IMG/VR virus record: IMGVR_UViG_3300029787_000194
Coordinates: 1 to 32,870 of that record
DNA: 32,870 nucleotides
Origin: a virus
Strand: one strand, 5' to 3'
Shown here one piece after another: positions 23,797 to 30,574 of the stretch (positions are counted from its first letter, which is position 1; the number at the start of each line of letters is the position of its first letter). The translations under genes were made by a program, and so were the position numbers. Under the pieces are notes generated by a model. That model saw only the letters and a list, made by a program, of their open reading frames with translations. It ran no database searches and was not told where the DNA came from.

Positions 23797-24126
23797 ATGA
23801 CAAACGAACAAACCAACCAAGAAATTCGATCGTTTCTTGAACCCGAACTAAACCGCGAATTGCTACGGTATTCAATACAACGTGAGATCTTTTGTCCTTG
23901 CTGTAGTGGAGTCCTCGACATCGCGCGCGCTGTGTATTGCGATATCAGCTACGATCAATCGATGGCGTTTCACGTCGTCACATGCGCACCTTGCTGGGAT
24001 TCTAAGATCGGCGATCGTGTTACGGGTGGATTCGACGCCGTCCGCACCCGTATCGAATCCGGTGAGATACCCGGGAAAACTGTAGATAAGTATTCGATCA
24101 CGATCATCGATGGGCGGCAATCATGA
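23797..24126 (+). CDS. Zinc-binding small protein (CPCC / CAPC)
   Basis: 109 residues. CPCC at about residues 33-36 and CAPC at about 67-70 (with VVT before it) make a plausible four-Cys zinc site. An N-terminal acidic helix (IRSFLEPELNRELLRYSI) precedes it, and the C-terminus is RIESGEIPGKTVDKYSITII. AGGAG lies 8 bases before the ATG. Overlaps the gp88-family gene by 4 nt. A protein- or DNA-binding adaptor is likely; nothing decides between them. Confidence 0.7.
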   Translation: MTNEQTNQEIRSFLEPELNRELLRYSIQREIFCPCCSGVLDIARAVYCDISYDQSMAFHVVTCAPCWDSKIGDRVTGGFDAVRTRIESGEIPGKTVDKYSITIIDGRQS

Positions 24127-24803
24127 AGGCGATGACGCTCAAGCGAGCGAAGCAATTAACCGGACATAAAAGCGGACTCGGCAAGCCTTCCAAGATGCCT
24201 GGATACTCTACCGCGTTACCTGCAGACCAGTGCATAACGGGCAGCAAGCTACGAAAGAAGGCGGGCACGATATGCGAGAAGTGCTACGCGATGAAAGGTA
24301 ATTATCAGTTTCCATCGGTACGAAAAGGATTGATAAACCGTCTCCGGTGCCTGGATACGGACCTTGTCCCTCGTGACCTGTGGATTGACGCAATGGTTCT
24401 ACTTATCGGACATTACACGGATCCTGAAGATCCGTACTTCCGTATTCATGATAGCGGAGACTTTCAATCGATAGAGCATATCATGCGATGGGTTGAGATT
24501 GCGCGTCGACTTTCATGGGTGCAATTTTGGGCGCCCACTAAAGAGTATGCAATGCTGCGACGGGTGATCAATATGCTTGACGCATTGGGCGAGGACTGGC
24601 CCGCTAATTTTATTGTTCGTTTATCGGCTCCCATGAGAGGAGCACAAGCCCCGAAACGATGGCGAGCGGACGGATCTCTATTCTCTACCGTTGACGCCGG
24701 TACGGGTAGACGATGCCCAGCACCGAAACAGGATAACGCATGTGTGGATTGTAGGTCATGCTGGAATCCATCCATTCAGGCCATCGACTACCACGCGCAT
24801 TGA
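24123..24803 (+). CDS. Gp88-family protein
   Basis: 226 residues. It shows the features I associate with the phage 'gene product 88' family: GLGKPSKMPGYS near the start, C-x(n)-CEKCYAMKGNY, FRIHDSGDFQSIEH, then WVQFWAPTKEY and later paired Cys (CVDCRSCWNP). The conserved Cys triplet and DSGDF motif suggest a metal-binding enzyme fold, but the family's activity is not established. Overlaps the previous gene (ATGA) and is closed by a terminator 16 bases downstream. Confidence 0.75.
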   Translation: MKAMTLKRAKQLTGHKSGLGKPSKMPGYSTALPADQCITGSKLRKKAGTICEKCYAMKGNYQFPSVRKGLINRLRCLDTDLVPRDLWIDAMVLLIGHYTDPEDPYFRIHDSGDFQSIEHIMRWVEIARRLSWVQFWAPTKEYAMLRRVINMLDALGEDWPANFIVRLSAPMRGAQAPKRWRADGSLFSTVDAGTGRRCPAPKQDNACVDCRSCWNPSIQAIDYHAH

Positions 24804-24818
24804 TCGGCAGATGTTAAC

Positions 24819-24847
24819 GCCCGAGCCTTAACCGGTTCGGGCCTTTT
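24819..24847 (+). terminator. Rho-independent terminator after gp88-family gene
   Basis: GCCCGAGCC (24819-24827) pairs with GGTTCGGGC (24834-24842), one wobble, 6-nt loop, followed by CTTTTC. The tail is short, so it may only attenuate transcription into the three following genes. Confidence 0.7.
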
Positions 24848-24887
24848 CATGTTCCTATCAATTCAACCCAAAACAGGAGCGGACAAA

Positions 24888-25076
24888 ATGAGCATTCCAA
24901 AAGGTAGCCGATATCGGCTACCGCAACCCGAACCAAGCAATAGGCCAGCATGTAGCAAACCAACAAAGTGCAATCGTTGCTATTGCACTTTTGAAGCGTC
25001 TGATATCAACGATGCAGGACGATGTCCCAATTGCCAATACAACATCAATAGTGCGAGACAGGGGCGGACAAAATGA
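24888..25076 (+). CDS. Zinc ribbon small protein
   Basis: 62 residues from ATG 24888 (AGGAG 10 bases upstream). CNRCYC and CPNC form a C-x2-C...C-x2-C zinc ribbon (residues about 28-49). N-terminus is Pro/Arg-rich. The ATGA overlap ties it to the 92-residue gene. Likely nucleic-acid or RNA polymerase interaction, inferred from the fold only. An earlier ATG at 24849 would give 75 residues and lacks a ribosome site. Confidence 0.65.
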   Translation: MSIPKGSRYRLPQPEPSNRPACSKPTKCNRCYCTFEASDINDAGRCPNCQYNINSARQGRTK

Positions 25077-25351
25077 GCAAAAAACCCAAAGATAATTACG
25101 CCCAAACATGCGAGGCAATGAACCAACTATCAGAGGATCTCAACCCCATAGAAGCGCCCAGGATGCCTTCATGCGTCAAGCCATACCTCGTTACGATACG
25201 TGCAATTGTAATCGATCATGACTTCACTGTAGGAGGGGGATCTCACACTCCCGAGAATTGGGATCTGCAGGCACTCTATGAGGAGATCGATCGGGCTGGT
25301 GGTCTGATTGACGTAGAAGCGGTCGAGCTTGTGCCCAAGGCGCAGCCATGA
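25073..25351 (+). CDS. 92-residue soluble protein of unknown function
   Basis: Charged N-terminus (SKKPKDNYAQTCEAMNQLSED), then a core alternating strand/helix (VKPYLVTIRAIVIDHDFTVGG, LQALYEEIDRAGGLIDVEAVEL). The C-terminal alpha/beta half is compact and ends VELVPKAQP. ATGA overlaps on both sides. No family recognised. Confidence 0.7.
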   Translation: MSKKPKDNYAQTCEAMNQLSEDLNPIEAPRMPSCVKPYLVTIRAIVIDHDFTVGGGSHTPENWDLQALYEEIDRAGGLIDVEAVELVPKAQP

Positions 25352-25623
25352 GGACGATCGGCGTGGTCGCCTTCATTACCATCTACGATTGCATACAATC
25401 GGCCAATAACGGCGGATCAGCAACTGAGCCTACAACATGGAATGAAGAGGAATTCCTTTATCTTCCATTCAATGCGATCCTTATCGCTCTTTCCTTGTGG
25501 GCTGTAATTTGGGGCATTGTCCGGTATCGTAAAGGACTGGATGTCTTCGGCATGGAACCAACCAGATCAAACACCCTACGGGACGAACTCAGGCGACATA
25601 GGAGGTTTGACAGAGACCGATAG
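25348..25623 (+). CDS. Small membrane protein, two hydrophobic segments
   Basis: 91 residues. N-terminal IGVVAFITIYDCI is hydrophobic, and about residues 40-60 (PFNAILIALSLWAVIWGIV) are a clear TM helix followed by positive residues (RYRKG), so the C-terminus should be cytoplasmic. The basic tail is RHRRFDRDR. Last gene before the strong terminator of the accessory block. Confidence 0.65.
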   Translation: MRTIGVVAFITIYDCIQSANNGGSATEPTTWNEEEFLYLPFNAILIALSLWAVIWGIVRYRKGLDVFGMEPTRSNTLRDELRRHRRFDRDR

Positions 25624-25647
25624 CCGCCAATGATGCCGCCAGCTATG

Positions 25648-25676
25648 GCCCTCCTGCAATACTGCAGGGGGGTTTT
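25648..25676 (+). terminator. Rho-independent terminator of the accessory block
   Basis: CCCTCCTGCA and TGCAGGGGGG form a 10-bp stem (one G-T) around ATAC, followed by TTTT. It ends the small-gene transcript and insulates it from the iteron region that follows. Confidence 0.85.
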
Positions 25677-25689
25677 CTGCTTATATGGT

Positions 25690-25878
25690 AGGTTGTACCT
25701 GCATTATCACAATATCGACACGGTATAGCATGACAGGCAATGGATGATATCATAGGTTGAACCTACACTATGGACCGATAGCCGAAAAGGTAGTTTGTAC
25801 CTGCATTATCAGCGACCGGACGAAAAGGTAGGTTGAAACTGGCTTATGGAGCACCCGACGAGAAGGCAGGTTGAACCT
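25690..25878. repeat. Palindromic iteron array AGGTTGAACCT, 38-bp period
   Basis: Five copies of the palindrome-like AGGTTGAACCT: 25690-25700 (AGGTTGTACCT), 25754-25764, 25792-25802 (AGTTTGTACCT), 25830-25840 (AGGTTGAAACT) and 25868-25878. The last four start exactly 38 bp apart; their flanks share GGTAGGTTG and CATTATC/CTTATGG. A sixth diverged copy is at 26049-26059 (AGGTTCAAACT). The AT-rich tract follows. Array plus AT-rich DNA next to the replication genes fits a replication origin, or a multi-site operator for the second early operon. Confidence 0.8.
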
Positions 25879-25921
25879 GGCATATCGAGGAGGCCAAAAA
25901 AATCGAAAAAAAGGGCGAAAA

Positions 25922-25981
25922 TGGTGTTGTCTATTAGAGCAAATTGGACCGAAATTGACGAAAATTGGTGTTGTCTATAAG
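25922..25981 (+). promoter_or_regulatory. Twin TGGTGTTGTCTAT elements, promoter-like
   Basis: TGGTGTTGTCTAT at 25922-25934 and 25966-25978, 44 bp apart, with related TGTTGTCTATAAG strings later inside coding sequence (26474-, 27428-). The second copy gives TATAAG at 25976-25981, with TTGACG at 25955-25960 (15-base spacing). Might be promoters for the replication genes; the spacing is short for sigma70. Confidence 0.4.
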
Positions 25982-26021
25982 GAAAATTTGCGATTCGCAG
26001 CGCACTTTTGGTAAATAAATT

Positions 26022-26035
26022 TTGATTTAGATCAA
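26022..26035. promoter_or_regulatory. FNR/Anr-type box TTGATTTAGATCAA
   Basis: Exact match to the TTGAT-N4-ATCAA consensus of FNR/CRP-family oxygen regulators, in a noncoding AT-rich stretch. Its centre lies about 38 bases before a possible -10 TATCAT (26064-26069), near the position where such activators work. It could also arise by chance in AT-rich DNA. Confidence 0.4.
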
Positions 26036-26148
26036 TATTTTATTATCAAGGTTCAAACTTTCTTATCATCGAACCAATAAAGAAAGTGTTTGACGCGCAC
26101 CGCATAGTGATTAAGTATGTGCTGAGCAACAACCCAGGAGCAATGACT

Positions 26149-26709
26149 ATGAGCACCAACCCTACCGTATTGGATCTATCGGACTGCATAGATCGGTGGA
26201 GAGCGAAGGGCTACGCACCGTATGTAGCCATCAACGCGCCGCACCCAAAGTATCGAAACGAAGTACAGGCTACCTTTGAGCATATGGCAAAGGATATTAT
26301 TGGTAGCTGGTGCGATGACTCGGCACGATGCAACGTTTGGCCAGAATCCATCGACGATCCTAACTTTACAAGGGTCGAAATACTGACAGAATGGCAGACC
26401 GACACCACTCCGTACCGGTTCAGCATCAATGTACCCGGTCTGGAGGTCGATGACCTATGGTGGATGCTCAATGAGAGTGTTGTCTATAAGCACACAAAAG
26501 ACGTAGAAATAGATTTCGGGCCTGGATCCTTCCAAGAAATAACCGGAGAGCTTGAAGTTGAAGCTCAAGTTCTTGGGGCAACGAAGATCAACGGTGGTCT
26601 GCAGGTCCACATGGTCATCTACCATTTCAGAGATGGTGTAAGCGGAGACAGTTGGGGTGACACTGTTGAGGGCGGCTTCGCACACTGGAAACACAAGGGG
26701 AAGTCATGA
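26149..26709 (+). CDS. First gene of replication operon, unknown function
   Basis: 186 residues from ATG 26149 (AGGAG 8 bases upstream); ATG 26143 and the far ATG at 26086 are less well placed. Soluble, acidic, mixed fold: CIDRWRAKGYAPYVAINAPH, then EVDDLWWMLNESVVYKH and a C-terminal GGLQVHMVIYHFRDGVSGDS. No catalytic motif recognised. It is separated from the iteron region by about 270 bases and coupled to the XRE regulator gene by an ATGA overlap. Confidence 0.7.
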   Translation: MSTNPTVLDLSDCIDRWRAKGYAPYVAINAPHPKYRNEVQATFEHMAKDIIGSWCDDSARCNVWPESIDDPNFTRVEILTEWQTDTTPYRFSINVPGLEVDDLWWMLNESVVYKHTKDVEIDFGPGSFQEITGELEVEAQVLGATKINGGLQVHMVIYHFRDGVSGDSWGDTVEGGFAHWKHKGKS

Positions 26710-26975
26710 GTTTGAGCTTTGGTGCAAAGAAGATTGGTATGAACGCAATCATGGGGTCCAGATATATAAACCCAAAGAAGTTGCGATTGGACCTTGGACT
26801 CAGCCGTAGACAAGTTGGGGAGAGAATTAACGTCTCTCAGTCTACTGTAGCGGGTTGGGAGAACCGTAGGCGCATACCCAACGTTATCGACGTGTGGAAG
26901 CTGGCAGGAGCACTCGGTATCGTACAGCAAAACATAGGGAAGCTCGTAGCCTATTGGGCATTGGTGGACGATTGA
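26706..26975 (+). CDS. XRE-family helix-turn-helix regulator
   Basis: 89 residues. A lambda-repressor-like HTH occupies about residues 20-75 (LRLDLGLSRRQVGERINVSQ, then STVAGWENRRRIPNVIDVWK): the SRRQVGERINVSQSTVAGWE pattern is the recognition helix pair of XRE proteins. It has no dimerisation domain beyond the short C-terminus. Candidate regulator of the iteron region or of the divergent region; the exact operator is unknown. Confidence 0.8.
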   Translation: MSLSFGAKKIGMNAIMGSRYINPKKLRLDLGLSRRQVGERINVSQSTVAGWENRRRIPNVIDVWKLAGALGIVQQNIGKLVAYWALVDD

Positions 26976-27223
26976 TGCCTTGGGAACAAAATGGACCGGA
27001 CTGTCAGGGATATATCAGCTACGAACTGTCAAATACGATGTTGTATATAAGCGTACTTGGTGAGGAATACTTGCTTGTTGACGGATCAAATCCGGTTGGA
27101 AGCTTCACAAAGCTTGAAGAAGCCAAGGAAGTTGCGGAAGCAATCGAGACTGAGTGGTGCAAGAAGAACTTCAACACGGTTTGGGTCAACCCCAACACTG
27201 GGAGAAAGAACTATGGAAGATAG
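26975..27223 (+). CDS. 82-residue protein of unknown function
   Basis: The ATG overlaps the previous stop (TGATG); a start at 26894 would read through the regulator gene in another frame. ISYELSNTMLYISVLGEEYLL suggests a small beta-sheet followed by a helix (KLEEAKEVAEAIETEWCKKN). Ends VWVNPNTGRKNYGR. It overlaps the RusA gene by 11 nt. No family recognised. Confidence 0.7.
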   Translation: MPWEQNGPDCQGYISYELSNTMLYISVLGEEYLLVDGSNPVGSFTKLEEAKEVAEAIETEWCKKNFNTVWVNPNTGRKNYGR

Positions 27224-27686
27224 TTGGGAATCATTCATATCTTTGAAGCTACCCGGTGAAGGGGTTGCCATGGGGAGGCCCAGGTTCAACCGGTATACCG
27301 GTGGCGCAAGGCTTCCATCGAAAACCCGCAGGTATCTACAGCTTGTATCGGAGATTGCAGAGAAGGCATCGTGGGGATTGGACGTACCAATCGCCAGATA
27401 CACACCGATACGCATCACAATCACTGCTGTCTATAAGCGACCCCAGACAAAGTTCAGGAAGAAAGACCCGGATGGACGAATCATGAAGACTACCAAGAGC
27501 GACTTGGACAATTTAATTAAGAGTATCGGTGATGGTCTTGATTGTTTGTGGACGGACGACGCCCAAGTAACGGAGATCCGCGCATCGAAGTGGCTTGGTG
27601 CAATCAAGGGTGACCGGAAAGATAAGACATCGGAGCTGCCATTCGTACAGGTAGACGTAGAAGTATGGGATGGGGGTGAGCAGTGA
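27213..27686 (+). CDS. rusA: RusA-like Holliday junction resolvase
   Basis: 157 residues, starting MEDSWESFISLKLPGEGVAM. MGRPRFNR opens the fold; the catalytic acidic cluster is in TKSDLDNLIKSIGDGLDCLW followed by TDDAQVTEIRASK, the D-x-D-N-L-x-K and D-D-x-x-V pattern of RusA. A FKKDPDG-like basic loop precedes it. RusA dimers cut four-way junctions; in phages they help resolve concatemers before packaging. Ribosome site GGGAGA 6 bases upstream. Confidence 0.9.
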   Translation: MEDSWESFISLKLPGEGVAMGRPRFNRYTGGARLPSKTRRYLQLVSEIAEKASWGLDVPIARYTPIRITITAVYKRPQTKFRKKDPDGRIMKTTKSDLDNLIKSIGDGLDCLWTDDAQVTEIRASKWLGAIKGDRKDKTSELPFVQVDVEVWDGGEQ

Positions 27687-27910
27687 AGAGGAAATGCGGA
27701 ACATGCAAGCACGGGCCGAACCCTGACCTACGCTTGTTCAAAACCCACACAAACTCTGGCTGCGGTCGCATTGAGAAGATCGACAACATCTTTGAGGAAC
27801 TGGGCAAAGAACACCAGAAGATTGCAGAAGAGCTTTCTTCAACGATTATTGAATACCTGCAACGGGTACATCGGGGTCAAACAGACTCCAAGTGCGGGGG
27901 CTGGCAATGA
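27683..27910 (+). CDS. Small Cys-rich protein
   Basis: 75 residues with a GTG start that overlaps the RusA stop (GTGA). CGTC near residues 4-7 (with HG after), GCG near 26-28 and KCGGW at the C-terminus could form a zinc site. A central helix (IFEELGKEHQKIAEELSSTI) lies between. Small proteins of the RKCGTCKHG type are common beside phage replication genes; function unknown. Confidence 0.7.
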   Translation: MKRKCGTCKHGPNPDLRLFKTHTNSGCGRIEKIDNIFEELGKEHQKIAEELSSTIIEYLQRVHRGQTDSKCGGWQ

Positions 27911-28437
27911 GTTGGAACTCAGATCAACTATTCGCATCCAAGAAACAGGACTGGCGCACACCGGCATATGTCTTTCGGTACTTCAACGAGATCTATTCAT
28001 TTGGTCTTGACGCGGCTGCAACACCCTGGAGTGCAACGTGTGAAGAGTTCATCACACCAAAGGAGGATGCGCTCAGCATCGATTGGTCAAAGGCGTACCC
28101 GAACGTACACGCGATCTGGCTCAACCCACCATACGGTAGAGGGCTCGGTGCTTGGATGGGTCACTGCTACGAGATGGCAAGTGCAGGGAACCAGACAATC
28201 GCTGCGCTGGTAATGGCCAGAACCGATACCCGGTGGTGGCACGATTACTGTATGCGTGCGCAAACCATCTATCTCATCAAGGGTAGGCTAAAGTTTCTGG
28301 ATTCCGTTGGGGTTGCTGCCAACTCTGCACCGGCACCATCGGCTCTTATTGTTTGGAAGAACCCGCCACCGATGTCGGTGAAAAACATTCAATACTCTCC
28401 GCAGTTCATATCCTGCAAGATTGAGAGGAATAGTTGA
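27907..28437 (+). CDS. Phage DNA adenine methyltransferase (Dam type)
   Basis: 176 residues, starting MSWNSDQLFASKKQDWRTPA at an ATG that overlaps the preceding stop. WRTPAYVFRYFNEIYSFGLDAAATP contains motif I-type FGLDAA; NPPYGRGLGAWM is catalytic motif IV; later ALVMARTDTRWWHDYC and APAPSALIVWK complete the fold of the short phage Dam family. It should transfer methyl from AdoMet to adenine, usually in GATC, to shield phage DNA or mark sites. The gene is coupled to the next by an unusual TTG start. Confidence 0.9.
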   Translation: MSWNSDQLFASKKQDWRTPAYVFRYFNEIYSFGLDAAATPWSATCEEFITPKEDALSIDWSKAYPNVHAIWLNPPYGRGLGAWMGHCYEMASAGNQTIAALVMARTDTRWWHDYCMRAQTIYLIKGRLKFLDSVGVAANSAPAPSALIVWKNPPPMSVKNIQYSPQFISCKIERNS

Positions 28438-29138
28438 GAGGTCTACTTGAGGTTGTCAGCGAGAAAGAAGCCAAGGAGATGGTTCGCTACACAATCAAAC
28501 TCCAGATGGTTGGTCTATGGGAGACCGGAATAGATCTACTGCACGCACTTGAAAGAGATGCTGCCTTCATAATTAACGGAGCACCCAGAATCGATGACCC
28601 GGACGGCAAAAGGTCTGTGGCTCAGTCTAAGATCATGGGAGAAGTCATTACTACTTGCCTTGCGACTGACACTGATGAAATGGAAGCGGTCTGTATTAAC
28701 GTTGTTGATTACGTCCTTAAGGGTAAGAAGCCAGAACAATGGACTAAAGCAGAAGCGCCTGGGAACGCTTCTGAGCGTCTTCGCGCTAAGAAAGGTGTCC
28801 AGACATTCGACGAGAAGGAACAGGCGGTCATAGAGGCCAGGAAAGCTCGTAGGCGCAATCCACCAAGGCAGAAGGAAGTAGGAGCGGGGAACTATGAGAG
28901 GGAGATGATGCGCAGGCTTAAAGAAGACCCTGCGGTCAGGATGGCGTTAGCCAAGGAGTTGGGAGCAAAGGTGGTTGGGGAGCCACCAAAGGCATCAGGT
29001 GTGATCTGTCCCAGTTGTGGGAAGAGAAGTATCTGGTTCTATATCGACGTAGATCGCATGACTACGGCGAGATGTAATCATCAAAACTCATGCGGATATT
29101 GGGGATCACTTTACGATCTCGCAAGAGCAATACACTAA
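28434..29138 (+). CDS. Protein with C-terminal primase-type zinc ribbon
   Basis: 234 residues with a TTG start (TTGA overlap with the Dam stop). The N-terminal 120 residues are helical and acidic; the middle is Arg/Lys-rich (ARKARRRNPPRQKE). The end carries C192-x2-C195-x18-C214-x5-C220 with GKRSIWFYIDVDRMTTARC and GYWGSLYDLA, the zinc ribbon seen at the front of phage primase/helicase proteins. No toprim or AEP domain is attached. It may feed template recognition to another protein, perhaps the VapE-like ATPase. Confidence 0.75.
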   Translation: MRGLLEVVSEKEAKEMVRYTIKLQMVGLWETGIDLLHALERDAAFIINGAPRIDDPDGKRSVAQSKIMGEVITTCLATDTDEMEAVCINVVDYVLKGKKPEQWTKAEAPGNASERLRAKKGVQTFDEKEQAVIEARKARRRNPPRQKEVGAGNYEREMMRRLKEDPAVRMALAKELGAKVVGEPPKASGVICPSCGKRSIWFYIDVDRMTTARCNHQNSCGYWGSLYDLARAIH

Positions 29139-29148
29139 GGAGAGAGCA

Positions 29149-29907
29149 ATGAGCAGAAGGAAATGCGGAATATGCGGGGAGGCTGGTCACGATGCCAGAA
29201 ACTGCACGCAAGAGAAACAAGAAGAAAGCAATGAGGTCAAGGAGGTGAAACCTAAGCCAGAGGCAACTTTGGTAAGGTCTCTGCACGCAGCCCAGTGGGA
29301 AGCGAATCGGATCGATAAAGACTCCAAGAACACATTTTCAAACTACGACTACACAAGTGCGGAATCGATGATGTCTATGTGGACGGAGATATCCGGTAGA
29401 CATGGGTTGTCATTGTTCCCGGTTGAACTGAACATTCGGTATAGCCCTGGAGACCCGCCGATACTGCAGACCACATGGTTGCTCAGTCACATTAGAGGAG
29501 AAGACCGCACCTTGACGATGGAGTGGCCAGTAGTGACAGGGAAGGGCAAACCCATGGACAAGGCGATAGCGAGCGCCAGGACATCTAGTCTTGGTTATCT
29601 CATTCGGGATCTGTTGATTGCTCCACGGATTCACCCAACAGATGACATGGATCACACCCGTTGGAGTGAGCCACAACAAGCCAGTAGGAGCAGAAAACCA
29701 TCAGAACCAAGAAAGCCAGACATTGAGCAGTTCTGGGACGCGATAGACTCTTACGGATATACCAAAGATCAAATCAACAAATACTTCACAATGCGTGGGG
29801 GACGACTCCCGGACCAGATGGACCGCAGGGAGCACGTCAAAATACTGGAGTGGTTAATCGAGCCAAAGGGCCGCGAAGCACTCAAGAACTTTATCAACCA
29901 GCAATAG
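29149..29907 (+). CDS. ERF-family annealase with N-terminal zinc knuckle
   Basis: 252 residues. Residues 6-19 form a perfect C-x2-C-x4-H-x4-C zinc knuckle (RKCGICGEAGHDARNC). The ERF domain follows: SLHAAQWEANRIDKDSKN, then NYDYTSAESMMS, and DKAIASARTSSLGYLIRDLL, matching the ERF pattern of A-x-TS-x-x-YLxRDLL. The C-terminal 60 residues are a charged helical region with EQFWDAIDSYGYTKDQI. It should anneal single strands for recombination-dependent replication. GGAGAG lies upstream of the ATG. Confidence 0.85.
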   Translation: MSRRKCGICGEAGHDARNCTQEKQEESNEVKEVKPKPEATLVRSLHAAQWEANRIDKDSKNTFSNYDYTSAESMMSMWTEISGRHGLSLFPVELNIRYSPGDPPILQTTWLLSHIRGEDRTLTMEWPVVTGKGKPMDKAIASARTSSLGYLIRDLLIAPRIHPTDDMDHTRWSEPQQASRSRKPSEPRKPDIEQFWDAIDSYGYTKDQINKYFTMRGGRLPDQMDRREHVKILEWLIEPKGREALKNFINQQ

Positions 29908-29916
29908 GAGAGAGCA

Positions 29917-30291
29917 ATGCCTGCAAAAGTAAACATCTTAGGTCGCCTGACCAGAGACCCGTCAACCAAAGAAACATCGAATGGAACCCTTACAACGTTT
30001 TCAATCGCATCGAACAGTGGGTGGGGCGAGAACAAGACCACCACATTCTTCGACTGCGCGTGTTTCGGAAAGCGTGGGGAGAGCCTTCAAAAGCACGCCG
30101 GAAAAGGCAAGCAGCTTTGGATTACAGGAGATTTGTCTACCCGCACATACGAAGGTAGAGATGGTGGGGAGCGCACCAGCATCAACGTAAAGGTTGAGGA
30201 CTGGCACTTTACCGCAAGCGGTGACGGTGAACGCACGCAAGCACCAAAGCCAAAGGCGACTGCGAATGACTTTGACGAGATGCCATTCTAA
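29917..30291 (+). CDS. ssb: Single-stranded DNA-binding protein
   Basis: 124 residues. OB-fold pattern: NILGRLTRDPSTKETSNG, then FFDCACFGKRGESLQKHAGK and QLWITGDLSTRTYEGRDGG; the last residues DFDEMPF are the acidic, Phe-ended tip by which SSB proteins recruit partners. Next to ERF, so it may present ssDNA to the annealase. TAGGAG seven bases upstream; the stop overlaps the next start (TAATG). Confidence 0.92.
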   Translation: MPAKVNILGRLTRDPSTKETSNGTLTTFSIASNSGWGENKTTTFFDCACFGKRGESLQKHAGKGKQLWITGDLSTRTYEGRDGGERTSINVKVEDWHFTASGDGERTQAPKPKATANDFDEMPF

Positions 30292-30533
30292 TGGCGAGCA
30301 ATGAAGTGTCTACATCTTTCTCGGAGTATGCCCAGACGTGGAGTAAGACCTATCAGCTTAGGGAGCGTTTGGAACACTTTACCGCTGGAAAGTTCCGATT
30401 GATGATCAAGGAGAGACTTGTCGTTCTTGAAATCGAGAACATGCCGGTGGCGTGCTGCACTGCGGGAAAGGATGCGGCCAAAGATATCGTAATATGCTTT
30501 GGGCGTTGGGCTACGAAAGACGTAGACTGTTGA
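30291..30533 (+). CDS. 80-residue protein of unknown function
   Basis: Starts at the TAATG junction with ssb. Helical N-terminal half (EYAQTWSKTYQLRERLEHFTA) and a beta second half (FRLMIKERLVVLEIENMPVA), with Cys at positions about 55-56 and the last residue. It is followed by a strong hairpin. A small replication accessory protein is a plausible guess from position only. Confidence 0.65.
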   Translation: MASNEVSTSFSEYAQTWSKTYQLRERLEHFTAGKFRLMIKERLVVLEIENMPVACCTAGKDAAKDIVICFGRWATKDVDC

Positions 30534-30543
30534 ACAAAGAAAT

Positions 30544-30574
30544 GGGGTATGGGGGCAACCCACCCCCATACCCC
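30544..30574. other. Perfect 12-bp hairpin between early genes
   Basis: GGGGTATGGGGG (30544-30555) and CCCCCATACCCC (30563-30574) are exact inverted repeats around CAACCCA. There is no U tract, so it is not a standard terminator. It could be a transcription pause site, an RNA processing/stability element or a binding site. The region 30575-30639 has only tiny reading frames. Confidence 0.75.

Noticed and set aside
26706-26975. Lysogeny repressor
   Set aside because: A short XRE protein in an operon with replication genes, with no integrase, excisionase or att-like duplication in the window; more likely a lytic-cycle regulator.
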